From: Arthrobacter dokdonellae
GTDB lineage: Bacteria > Actinomycetota > Actinomycetes > Actinomycetales > Micrococcaceae
Assembly (NCBI RefSeq): GCF_003268655.1
Contig: NZ_CP029642.1
Coordinates: forward strand, 1,798,001 to 1,862,000
Length of the DNA stretch: 64,000 nt
Direction: 5' to 3'
The notes below the pieces were generated by a model that searched no databases, was not told where the DNA came from, and was given only the letters and a program-made list of their open reading frames with translations. This document shows positions 1 through 7,368 of the stretch, piece by piece; position 1 is the stretch's first letter, and every line of letters starts with the position of its first letter. Both the position numbers and the translations under genes were made by a program.

Positions 1-114
1 AACACAAGACGCCGGTCATCCCGGAGACTGACACGCACAGGCGCATCAGCTACAGAGACCCGACAGGGGAGCGCGCTTGCTCCGCCGCCGACCGCACCAC
101 GAAAGGAAACCACC

Positions 115-669
115 ATGGCAAAGCCAAACAGCGCCGCTGACGACAGGGGAACCGTTGGGACCCTCGAGCGTGAACGGTTGCGTGCCGGCGTGGGGGAGCG
201 GCTTGCATGGTTGCGGCGCCGCGCCGGGATGACCCAGGAGCAGGCGGGCACGTTGGCCGGTATCTCGCCGGGTGCCATCTCGAAGTTGGAGCGTGGCACG
301 CACCGGCCCACGAAAGACAGCTTGCGGGACCTCGCCGCCGTGTACGCCCCGGATCATCCCCGGATCGAGTTTTGGAATTTGTGCAAGCTGGCCGGGGACT
401 CGCTACGTGACTCACACCGCCGCCAGTCGCCCGCCAGACCGCCTATCAGCCTGTCCAAGGCGGAATCGTACGCCAGGGACGCGCAAAGGGCTGTACGGGC
501 CGCTGAGCGTGCCATGCCGCACCGTGTGGAGAATGCCCGGTGCATTGCGCAAGCCATGTTGAAGCAGGCAGAGCGTGATCTCACCATCGCCCAGGCCCGG
601 GATTCACTTCTCAAACGGTTGCGGGAAGCCGCCGAAAACGACGGCGGCGACGGGCAAAACGTTGGGTAA
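115..669 (+). CDS. XRE-family helix-turn-helix regulator of the integrated element
   Basis: A 184-aa protein. Residues about 22-78 form a classic XRE/Cro-C1 helix-turn-helix (RLAWLRRRAGMTQEQAG, then GISPGAISKLERG). The remainder, residues 100-175, is strongly helical and rich in Arg, Ala and Glu, possibly a dimerisation or coiled-coil region. The ATG at 115 follows a GAAAGGAA ribosome-binding site. By family it would repress or set the state of the element; its partner is not visible. The last codons overlap a 17-bp motif (660-676) that recurs inverted beside the attachment site. The HTH assignment is firm; the exact regulatory target is inference. Confidence 0.8.
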   Translation: MAKPNSAADDRGTVGTLERERLRAGVGERLAWLRRRAGMTQEQAGTLAGISPGAISKLERGTHRPTKDSLRDLAAVYAPDHPRIEFWNLCKLAGDSLRDSHRRQSPARPPISLSKAESYARDAQRAVRAAERAMPHRVENARCIAQAMLKQAERDLTIAQARDSLLKRLREAAENDGGDGQNVG

Positions 670-676
670 ACGTTGG
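660..676 (+). repeat. 17-bp motif, inverted copy of the attR-proximal repeat
   Basis: CGTTGGGTAAACGTTGG at the 3' end of the XRE gene, spanning its TAA stop. Its exact reverse complement occurs at 6997-7013, inside the tandem repeat next to the tRNA remnant. This is a candidate binding site for the element's integrase, excisionase or repressor. Confidence 0.6.
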
Positions 677-801
677 ATTGGGCCGCAAGAAGGCAACGAC
701 AGCGCCCGAAAGACTGCCAAGAAACCCCGGAATTACAAGCAAGCAACCACCGAATGCAACACATCCAACCCTAGAACCATCAATTATCAGGAGCGCAAAT
801 T

Positions 802-1131
802 ATGACCGCTGAAGAGCCGCAATATTTGCTTGAAGCGTTCGGCCCCATTGAGGACGGCGCAAGTGTAGGCCTTCCCGATGCCGGCCCGGACGACTGCATG
901 ATTGCGTTCCGGGCCTACGGGATTCCCGTTTTTGGTGAAGGCGGGCACATAACCGTTCTTGTTGACGGTGACACGTCACAGATGATCGCACACGGAAGTC
1001 TTCACCTTGAAGGCGGGTTCAATACCCCAGCGGACATTTTCCAGGCCTACCGGCCCGGCTGGTGGCCTGAGTGGGAAAACCCCGCCGACGCCACCCAGTG
1101 GTTTTGGCCGAACGCTGGGAACCGTCTTTGA
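802..1131 (+). CDS. Hypothetical protein of the integrated element
   Basis: A 109-aa acidic protein that I do not recognise. The start ATG is preceded by CAGGAGCG at a good distance. The sequence is rich in Gly, Asp and Trp, with a Trp cluster near the C-terminus (PGWWPEWENP, then QWFW) and no membrane segment or nucleotide-binding motif. It lies between the XRE gene and the HTH_17 gene, and its TGA overlaps the probable TTG start of the latter, so the two are probably co-translated. Real gene likely; function unknown. Confidence 0.6.
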   Translation: MTAEEPQYLLEAFGPIEDGASVGLPDAGPDDCMIAFRAYGIPVFGEGGHITVLVDGDTSQMIAHGSLHLEGGFNTPADIFQAYRPGWWPEWENPADATQWFWPNAGNRL

Positions 1132-1544
1132 GGCGGGATGTTCCGCCCGAGGCTGCGAACCTGATTCGCCCTGACGGCGCCGTGGTGGTTCCTGCCGCTG
1201 TTGCGGATGCTGTGGTGCGCCTGTTGGTGCTGGGACTAAAGGAAGCCCACCACGCTAACGCAGGGGGCCGGCTGTCCTCCCAGATAGTCGACGTGCTGCA
1301 CGCCTTGAACGTTGCCGCGATAAAAGATAGCGAGATGTCCGCACGCGGACGCGATTATAGCACTTCTGGGACAATGGAAGTATCAGTAAAGGGATTGCTG
1401 ACACCACGAGAAATAGCTGCCCTGCTCCACTGTTCCGAACGCCAGGTTCGGCGGCTGTGCGAGCAGGGCAAGCTCCCCGCTCAGAAGATCGGCCAACACT
1501 GGCTAATCTCCGAAACAGAAGACCTTGACACATACCGTTTTTGA
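1128..1544 (+). CDS. HTH_17 / excisionase-type DNA-binding protein
   Basis: A 138-aa protein when started at TTG 1128, which overlaps the previous stop as TTGA; a longer GTG start at 1071 would overlap the upstream gene by 60 nt. The C-terminal 50 residues are a MerR-like HTH_17 excisionase fold: LTPREIAALLHCSERQVRRL, then the GKLPAQKIGQHWLI wing. The N-terminal half is helical (VVRLLVLGLKEAHHANAGG). Proteins of this kind act as excisionases or phage regulators; here it is the second DNA-binding protein of the element. Start choice is uncertain, fold is clear. Confidence 0.65.
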   Translation: MRRDVPPEAANLIRPDGAVVVPAAVADAVVRLLVLGLKEAHHANAGGRLSSQIVDVLHALNVAAIKDSEMSARGRDYSTSGTMEVSVKGLLTPREIAALLHCSERQVRRLCEQGKLPAQKIGQHWLISETEDLDTYRF

Positions 1545-1555
1545 AAGGTGGCCCC

Positions 1556-2335
1556 ATGGCCCGCACCACTGACAGGGAACCGAAGACCGTTCCCCCGGCA
1601 ACACGCCCAGAAGTGACAGACGCCGACGTCGACGCCGCCGACGCCGCAGCGAAGGAAGCCCAGGACCTTGTTGCGGAACTTGAAGAGAAAGTCATTAACG
1701 GCGACGACACGGTCACCCCGGACCAGATCGTAGCCCAGGAATCTCTTGGACGATTCGCCCGACTCCGGGCAGCCGCCACGCGTCGCAAGGCAGACGCGGC
1801 GAAGGAAGCCGCACGGTTGCGGGACTGCCAGATCCTCCACGACGAGATGACCGACTACGCCAGCAAAGACGGGCAGCGCCTCGCCAACCTCTACCAGGCA
1901 ATCTATGACGCACGGGAAGAATTCCAGGCCGTCGTGGAGGAACGCAACGCGACAGTCGCCTCATGGCACCGCCGAGCCGAAGCCCTGGGCATCGCCCAGG
2001 ATGACGGGCGACCCGTCCCCAAGGAAAACGACGGCCGCGTTTCCCTCGGGCGCGGCACTTTGTCAATCAGGACCGAAGGCACCGTCTTTGCCATTGAACA
2101 CGTCCCCAACTATCTGGGATCACACGACAGCCCCATCCGGTTCGACGCGGAAACCGTCGCCGCCCGGGTTGCCAAGCTCCGCAAGATCGACGAACCCGAC
2201 CACCGCGCCATCGCGGAATACATATACAAGGGAGCCAACGGCGCCATCGTGCAGCGTGACAGGCCCTTCACTGCCGAGGAAGTATCCCACTTGGGAGTGC
2301 GCCTCGTAGGCGCGGCCGAAGCGTGGCCCGAGTAA
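1556..2335 (+). CDS. Hypothetical helical protein of the integrated element
   Basis: A 259-aa protein from ATG 1556, with GAAAGGTGG just upstream; the reading frame opens at a TTG at 1541, but the ATG fits the ribosome-binding site better. Residues about 25-125 are charged and coiled-coil-like (many Ala, Glu, Lys, Arg). The C-terminal half has mixed secondary structure. A stretch reading TPDQIVAQESLGRFARL resembles TPEQIIEAQERGHLDTLLG in the next small gene. It lies just before the tape measure gene, where phages carry tail assembly genes, but I recognise no known family. The stop overlaps the next start (TAATG). Confidence 0.6.
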   Translation: MARTTDREPKTVPPATRPEVTDADVDAADAAAKEAQDLVAELEEKVINGDDTVTPDQIVAQESLGRFARLRAAATRRKADAAKEAARLRDCQILHDEMTDYASKDGQRLANLYQAIYDAREEFQAVVEERNATVASWHRRAEALGIAQDDGRPVPKENDGRVSLGRGTLSIRTEGTVFAIEHVPNYLGSHDSPIRFDAETVAARVAKLRKIDEPDHRAIAEYIYKGANGAIVQRDRPFTAEEVSHLGVRLVGAAEAWPE

Positions 2336-2478
2336 TGGCAACCGCAGCCGAAATGCAAGCCCTCGCACAAGTAGATGAGGCAGGGCTGAAACTCATGACA
2401 CCGGAACAGATCATCGAAGCCCAGGAACGCGGCCACCTTGACACCCTGTTAGGCCGCACACCCAAGGCCGCGCCGTAA
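2335..2478 (+). CDS. Small (47-aa) protein of the integrated element
   Basis: ATG at 2335 overlaps the stop of the preceding gene (TAATG) and the frame stays open for 47 codons to TAA 2476-2478. The product is mostly one or two helices with the motif TPEQIIEAQERGHLDTLLG, a pattern also present in the upstream 259-aa protein. Translational coupling and codon use (GC-rich third positions) support a real gene. Function unknown. The following 215 bases up to the tape measure gene hold nothing I recognise. Confidence 0.55.
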   Translation: MATAAEMQALAQVDEAGLKLMTPEQIIEAQERGHLDTLLGRTPKAAP

Positions 2479-2693
2479 AGGCGACCTGACCGGACGGGGC
2501 CTAAACGCCAGTCCGACGCAAACGAACAACCCCGAAATTACATAGCCCCGCTACGTCAAACCCCCAGCAGGCAGGCCAGGAGCCGCCACTGGATCAGGCA
2601 AGACCTTACGGATTCCCCAGGAGGGAACCGGGCACGACACGCCACTAATCGGCGCGCCGTCTCGGCTCCCTCACTCACTTAAGGAATCCACTC

Positions 2694-5600
2694 ATGACAG
2701 ACAACGGCCCAACTGTTGTTGGCTCGATCACCGCAGAGCTTGACGTCAACATGCGCAAGTGGGACGTCAGCGTTGCAGAAATCAAGGCCGACGCCGCCGA
2801 GATTGGCGCCCTGAACCCCACCGTCAAGGTTGACGCGAACGTTGCCGCCGCCCTGTCTCAAATGTCACTGGTGGGCGCTGACGCGCACGAGCTAGGCGCC
2901 CTGCACCCCGAGGTCAAGGTTGACGCGAATGTTGGGGCGGCGCTCTCGGAAATTACGGCTGTCACCGTTGCCGAACGGAACCTGACCGCCGCGATTGAAG
3001 CGCAGACACGGGCGGATAAGGACCGTGCCGCTGCGACGGCCCGCATCAACGCTATGCGGGCCGCGTATTCCAGATCGATCAGCACGCACGACGGGTCAAG
3101 CGGCGCGGCCTCCCATGCCGTTGCGATGCCCATCAATCAGCGGTCCAAGGCGGAGCTTGACGCCGCCGAGGAAGAATATAAGCGCATCATCAACGCGAGC
3201 AATCAGGCCCGCGCCGCCGTGTACTATGCCCAGGCTGGTATGGATGAGGCCCGCAAGGGCAGCGTTACCGCTATCAAAGCGGAGTCGGCCGCTACGGATG
3301 AACTGCGCGCCAAGGAACAGGCCGAACTCGTCACCCGTGGGCAGGCGTCCAACGCCCTCATTGACGAGGCGATCCAGCGTAAGCACGCTGCGGCGGCTGA
3401 GAAGAACGAAGCCGACCAGATCATCTGGAACAACTCTGCCCTGAAGAAGCAGATCGACGCCCGAAACGGCGTTACGGACAGCTCTGTAAGCGATACGTTC
3501 GCAACGGACAAGCTCTCCTCGGCGAAGCGGTCTTTGCAGATCGCGGAAGCTAACCTCGACGCGGTCAACAAGGATTCGACGTCGACGATTCAGCGGAAGC
3601 TTTCGGCGCAGAACGCCGTGGCAGCCGCGACGCGGCAAGTTGAGAAGGCGACGGAAGACGACACCAATAGCACCAACGGTAACGTCACCGCGAACAAGCA
3701 ACGCGTCACGGGCATTCAAACCCTGATCGCCCTGTCCCCGGCAATACTCGCAGCCGCAGCCCCCATTGGCGCCGCCGCTATTGGTTTGGGTGCCGCGTTC
3801 GGTGTTATGGCGGGCGCTGGCGTCCTCGCCGTCGTGGGCATCAAGAATGCCATGGCGCAGGGAACCGTCACCGGGCAGGAATACGGGGTCGGCCTGGGCG
3901 TGTTGAAAGGCGACCTTGACCAGCTCGCCCAAACCGCCGCCGTTCGCATGTTGGGATCTTTCGAATCCGTCGTTGGTGACGTCAACCAGCGGATGCCGTT
4001 CCTCACGCAGCTAATCGGGAATGCGTCCGCATCACTCGGGCAAATGGGCGGCACCGCGCTAACCGGCGTGCTGAACGGTCTACAGGCCATGAACCCGCTG
4101 ATCAACGCCGGAACAGCGGAACTGTCCGCGTTCGTTGGCTGGCTCTCAGGAATGCCCACGACCAACGGGTTCACGTCGTTTGTGAACTACGCCGTCGCCA
4201 ACCTCCCAAGTGTGATGACCCTCATCGAGGGACTCGTAACGACCGCCGGCCACCTGCTTACCGCGTTCGCACCCCTCGGCCCCGTCATCCTCGGATTCCT
4301 CAACAGCTTCGTTGACATCGCCAACAACCTGCCGCTGCCTATCCTGGCCGGACTCGTCACCACCGCAACATCCCTCGGGCTTGCGCTGCGGTTCGTGGCA
4401 AGCAACGCCATTGCGCCCATCATCCGCGACATTGCCGCTGCGCTCAACATGACTGCCATTGCCGCAGACCTCGCCGTTCCAGTGATTGGTATCCTGCTTG
4501 CAGCGTTGGCCGGAATCACCATTGCAGGGGCGACCGCCGCCGCGTCCCAAGGACAGGCCACAGCCGCCGTAACGGACTACACGCAAGCCCTGAAAGAGGA
4601 CAACGACGCCCTAGGCGTGAACGTCCGCGCAACCGCCGCGAAAGCGTTGCAGGACGCGGGAGCGTATGACGCAGCGTTGAAGCTGGGCATCTCCCAGAAG
4701 CTGCTCACCGATGACCTGCTTGGCGTTGCCGGTGCGCATGACCAGGTGGCGGCGAAGATGGCAACCGCGCAAGCTCAGATTCAGGCCGCGTCAGAGGCGA
4801 CCAGCGGTTACGTTGGGGCGACCACGGACACGACTACGGCGCAGGATGGCCTAGTCGGTGCCATGGCGACCGTCAACGGTGCCTTGGACGTGAACAACCA
4901 GCAGATCCAGAAAGCCGTCGCAGCGTCTAAGAACATCTCAGCCGCCTCAGACCAGCAGTCAATGGCGCTAGATGGTGTGGCGAACGCCTACGGGGTCACC
5001 GCTTCCCAGTACACGGCAGGAGCCGCCGCAGCCGCTCAGGCGAAAGCCCAGACGGACGCGCAAACCCTGTCCATGCAGCTGCAAAATGACGCGGCGGGAT
5101 TGTTGAACGGTGCCTTGCAGTTGCTCAACAACGGCAACTTGTCCCTCGCAACGGCACAGACAGCCTCAGCCTCGGCAACCAACGCAGTCACCGCGTCCAT
5201 GGCAAAAAACGGGACCGTCATTACCGGCAACACGGACGCAGCCATAGCGAACCAGCAGGCCATACAGCGCAAGGTCCAGGCAGACCAGCAGGAAGCCCAG
5301 GCCGTCGCTACGGCGACCGGGAAGACCGCAGCAGGGACGCAAGCCTACGCGGCGTCAAAGGTTGCGATGGAGAACGCACTACGCGCCCAGGGTGAACTCA
5401 CGCCCTCCATTCAGGCGTACATTGACAAGCTCTACGACGTGAGCAACCTGAAAGTGAAGCCGACCAAACTTGAAGTGGACACGAATCAGGCCATGGCGGA
5501 CGCCCGTGCGTTGCAGTCGTACATCCTCAACATGCGCGGTACGACGATAACGAACCGCATCAACTCGATCTACTCCGAGAATCACATCTCTACCGGTCAG

Positions 5601-5975
5601 GGTGGCTCGGGTGGTGTGACGCGTTCCGGTGGTGGCCCTATTTACCGTGCGGGTGGTGGCCCGGTTGGTCCGGCACAGTACCTCGCTAATGGTGGGCATT
5701 CTAACGGGCCTATCGGGACGGATACGGTCGCGGCATGGTTGACGCCGGGCGAGTCCGTGATCCGCCGGTCTTCGGCTGAGTCCATTGGTGCGCCGGCGTT
5801 GAAGTACATGAACGACACCGGCAAGCTGCCGCCGAACAGTTCCGGCGCCCCAATCGTTCACGTCTACATTGACGGGAAGGAAATGCGCGGCGATATGGTC
5901 CAGATCGCGGTGAATGCTGTAGATGGCGGTTTCCAGGCGGCTAACAACGACGCCGGACGCCGCCCGGCCCGATAG
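2694..5975 (+). CDS. Phage tape measure protein
   Basis: A 1093-aa protein with the usual tail tape measure layout. Residues 1-330 are Ala/Lys/Glu-rich helical and coiled-coil, with a near-duplicated opening (PTVKVDANVAAALS at about 40 and PEVKVDANVGAALS at about 72). Residues about 345-390 and 590-625 are hydrophobic segments. From about 625 the protein is Gln/Ala-rich and helical. Residues 960-1050 are a Gly-rich tail with repeated GGGP and LTPGESVIRRSS, typical of actinophage tape measures. In siphophages this protein sets tail length and helps DNA entry. Here it stands alone: no chaperone, major tail protein, distal tail, capsid or terminase gene is nearby, and a reverse-strand lipoprotein follows directly. 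Confidence 0.9.
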   Translation: MTDNGPTVVGSITAELDVNMRKWDVSVAEIKADAAEIGALNPTVKVDANVAAALSQMSLVGADAHELGALHPEVKVDANVGAALSEITAVTVAERNLTAAIEAQTRADKDRAAATARINAMRAAYSRSISTHDGSSGAASHAVAMPINQRSKAELDAAEEEYKRIINASNQARAAVYYAQAGMDEARKGSVTAIKAESAATDELRAKEQAELVTRGQASNALIDEAIQRKHAAAAEKNEADQIIWNNSALKKQIDARNGVTDSSVSDTFATDKLSSAKRSLQIAEANLDAVNKDSTSTIQRKLSAQNAVAAATRQVEKATEDDTNSTNGNVTANKQRVTGIQTLIALSPAILAAAAPIGAAAIGLGAAFGVMAGAGVLAVVGIKNAMAQGTVTGQEYGVGLGVLKGDLDQLAQTAAVRMLGSFESVVGDVNQRMPFLTQLIGNASASLGQMGGTALTGVLNGLQAMNPLINAGTAELSAFVGWLSGMPTTNGFTSFVNYAVANLPSVMTLIEGLVTTAGHLLTAFAPLGPVILGFLNSFVDIANNLPLPILAGLVTTATSLGLALRFVASNAIAPIIRDIAAALNMTAIAADLAVPVIGILLAALAGITIAGATAAASQGQATAAVTDYTQALKEDNDALGVNVRATAAKALQDAGAYDAALKLGISQKLLTDDLLGVAGAHDQVAAKMATAQAQIQAASEATSGYVGATTDTTTAQDGLVGAMATVNGALDVNNQQIQKAVAASKNISAASDQQSMALDGVANAYGVTASQYTAGAAAAAQAKAQTDAQTLSMQLQNDAAGLLNGALQLLNNGNLSLATAQTASASATNAVTASMAKNGTVITGNTDAAIANQQAIQRKVQADQQEAQAVATATGKTAAGTQAYAASKVAMENALRAQGELTPSIQAYIDKLYDVSNLKVKPTKLEVDTNQAMADARALQSYILNMRGTTITNRINSIYSENHISTGQGGSGGVTRSGGGPIYRAGGGPVGPAQYLANGGHSNGPIGTDTVAAWLTPGESVIRRSSAESIGAPALKYMNDTGKLPPNSSGAPIVHVYIDGKEMRGDMVQIAVNAVDGGFQAANNDAGRRPAR

Positions 5976-6038
5976 CCGCTACTTGGACTGAACCACTGAG
6001 CCGCCCAACGCCTTCACAACGGCTTGGGCGGCTCCGAC

Positions 6039-6587
6039 CTAAGGCTTGTAGTGGGCAACGTTGCCGCCCAACGCGGCGACTACCTTTTCAGCCGCCGACT
6101 TTTCACCCGGAATATCGGCTGGCGCCCTTGTTGCGCCAGCGAACCCGTCCGCTAGCAGCTTGTCCGCCTGATTTGTTAACTGGTACATGAGCTGATTATC
6201 GTACTGGACAATGGCCGTCCAGCCGTCCCCGTTTGCATACCAAACTTCGGCGTCCGCATTTGCTGCCAGCGTCTCCGCAATCGAGCCGCCTTTAGATGGA
6301 TCAGTCCAGCCATAGAACGTGACTGTTCGACCGTCCAAGACGCACGACGCTAAGGATGTAAGCCCGGAGACTGGCCCTTGCGCCACATCAAGTGCAGTCA
6401 CGTTGGTGCAACCAGACACCGAGGCCGCTACGGCAGACGCCGCCTCGCCGTAGTAGGTGGTGGGCTTACTCGTTGCCGTGGGAGCCGGCGCGGCGGCCTG
6501 AGAGGGGCCGCTACAGCCTGTCAGGGCCAGCAGGACGGACGCCGCAGCGAGGGCGACGGCAGTGCGGGCGATGAGGTGCATGCTCAT
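6039..6587 (-). CDS. Putative lipoprotein
   Basis: A 182-aa protein from ATG 6587 with AGGAAC before it. The N-terminus is a lipoprotein signal: MSMHLIARTAVALAAASVLL, then LALTGC with the lipobox Cys at residue 24, followed by a Ser/Ala/Pro linker. The mature part is about 150 aa with two further Cys that could form a disulfide. It would sit on the outer face of the cell membrane. Surface lipoproteins carried by prophages often act in superinfection exclusion, which fits this position next to attR, but that role is only inference. Transcribed opposite to the tape measure gene. Confidence 0.7.
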   Translation of the reverse strand: MSMHLIARTAVALAAASVLLALTGCSGPSQAAAPAPTATSKPTTYYGEAASAVAASVSGCTNVTALDVAQGPVSGLTSLASCVLDGRTVTFYGWTDPSKGGSIAETLAANADAEVWYANGDGWTAIVQYDNQLMYQLTNQADKLLADGFAGATRAPADIPGEKSAAEKVVAALGGNVAHYKP

Positions 6588-6676
6588 GATGGTTCCTATT
6601 TGTTGGTGGTGTCTGGAGCCTAGCCCCAGGCGCCGACAATTAAAAGGCCCTTGTTCCATGAGGTTGACGTCGTCCA

Positions 6677-6919
6677 TTAGCGGCTAGGCCTTGGACCGCG
6701 ACTGGCCATGATCCCGTATCGCTTACGCGGCGGTTCGGAAGGTGGCTCGATTGGGCGAACGGTAAGCATGTCGACGATCTCGGCGACTTGGGCTTCCGTG
6801 AAACGGATGTCACCTCCGACTCGTAGGTGTGGCCATGCGCTTTTCCGCCGGTACACCGTAGCGTCGGAAACGCCGAGAGCCGCCGCAAGTTCCTTGACGG
6901 TATAGGTCTTTAGTTCCAT
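6677..6919 (-). CDS. Excisionase-like HTH_17 (MerR/AlpA-type) protein
   Basis: An 80-aa protein from ATG 6919 with GGAGGG at proper spacing. Residues 5-52 form an AlpA/excisionase winged helix: YTVKELAAALGVSDATVYRR, then HLRVGGDIRFTEAQVAEIV. The C-terminal 25 residues are basic and Pro-rich. Small proteins like this direct excision of integrated elements. It lies 70 bp from a tandem repeat and about 210 bp from the tRNA remnant, the expected place for a recombination directionality factor. No integrase is in the window; it may lie at the other end of the element. Confidence 0.7.
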   Translation of the reverse strand: MELKTYTVKELAAALGVSDATVYRRKSAWPHLRVGGDIRFTEAQVAEIVDMLTVRPIEPPSEPPRKRYGIMASRGPRPSR

Positions 6920-6989
6920 CGGCGTCCCTCCGCCCTCGGTGTTGATCGAGCCTACCGCCGCCGCGATGGCGCAGGAAGGTAAATCCCGT

Positions 6990-7013
6990 CGTTTACCCAA
7001 CGTTTACCCAACG
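6990..7013 (+). repeat. Two tandem 11-bp units beside the attachment site
   Basis: The unit CGTTTACCCAA is repeated head-to-tail at 6990-7000 and 7001-7011, followed by CG. Units one helical turn long near an att core resemble arm-type sites of tyrosine integrases or excisionase sites. Part of it is the exact reverse complement of 660-676. A further short repeat, CCACGTCAAG, occurs at 7037-7046 and 7110-7119, nearer the tRNA remnant. Confidence 0.6.
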
Positions 7014-7126
7014 AAAACAAACGAATCGGCTTCATTCCACGTCAAGGAATCAACCCCGCCAAACCCCGATATTCCGCGTCATTCCGGGGCGAAACGCGCC
7101 CAAGAGAAACCACGTCAAGAGACGGT

Positions 7127-7171
7127 TTGATAATCCTAAGGTCCTCGGTTCAAGTCCGAGTGGCCCTACCA
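7127..7171 (+). other. 3' half of a tRNA gene, putative attR of the element
   Basis: From about 7130 the sequence is the 3' half of a tRNA: a variable loop AGGTC, a perfect T-arm (CTCGG, TTCAAGT loop, CCGAG), the acceptor strand TGGCCCT, discriminator A and an encoded CCA ending at 7171. The 5' half is missing: upstream sequence cannot pair with the acceptor strand and the anticodon stem does not close. This is the signature of an element integrated into a tRNA gene. The tRNA identity cannot be settled; an anticodon ending just before AATC would suit Met, Lys or Asn. Confidence 0.75.
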
Positions 7172-7206
7172 ATCCCCGGAACCATGACGGTTCCGGGGAT
7201 TTTTTG
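7172..7206 (+). terminator. Rho-independent terminator behind the tRNA remnant
   Basis: Perfect stem of about 13 bp (ATCCCCGGAACC paired with GGTTCCGGGGAT, loop ATGAC) followed by TTTTT. It is the original terminator of the tRNA gene. Confidence 0.9.
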
Positions 7207-7207
7207 C

Positions 7208-7265
7208 GTCCGGTGATCGAACCGGTCCACGGCCCGTCCGGTGATCGAGCCTGTCGAGGTCCACG
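7208..7265 (+). repeat. Tandem imperfect repeat, GTCCGGTGATCGA units
   Basis: Two imperfect units, each beginning GTCCGGTGATCGA and ending GTCCACGGCC, lie between the tRNA terminator and the acyl-CoA dehydrogenase gene. The second contains GCCTGTCGAGG, which recurs in the repeats at 62835-62858 and 63176-63199. It looks like a dispersed intergenic repeat family of this genome. Confidence 0.5.
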
Positions 7266-7368
7266 GCCGGAAGTGTTGCCTGACTTGCGCCCATACGATA
7301 AGTTACTCATGAGTAACAATGGCGGAGCTTCGCCGGTGCCCCGCCTCCATCACGCTGCCAGCAAAGGA

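Noticed and set aside
2694..5975. Large antisense frames across the tape measure gene
   Set aside because: They are GC-skew shadows of a long Ala-rich gene, with no motifs or ribosome-binding sites.
7050..7319. An 89-aa reverse-strand protein containing GPLGLEPRTLGL
   Set aside because: This peptide is the known artefact of translating a tRNA 3' end backwards, and it spans the terminator.
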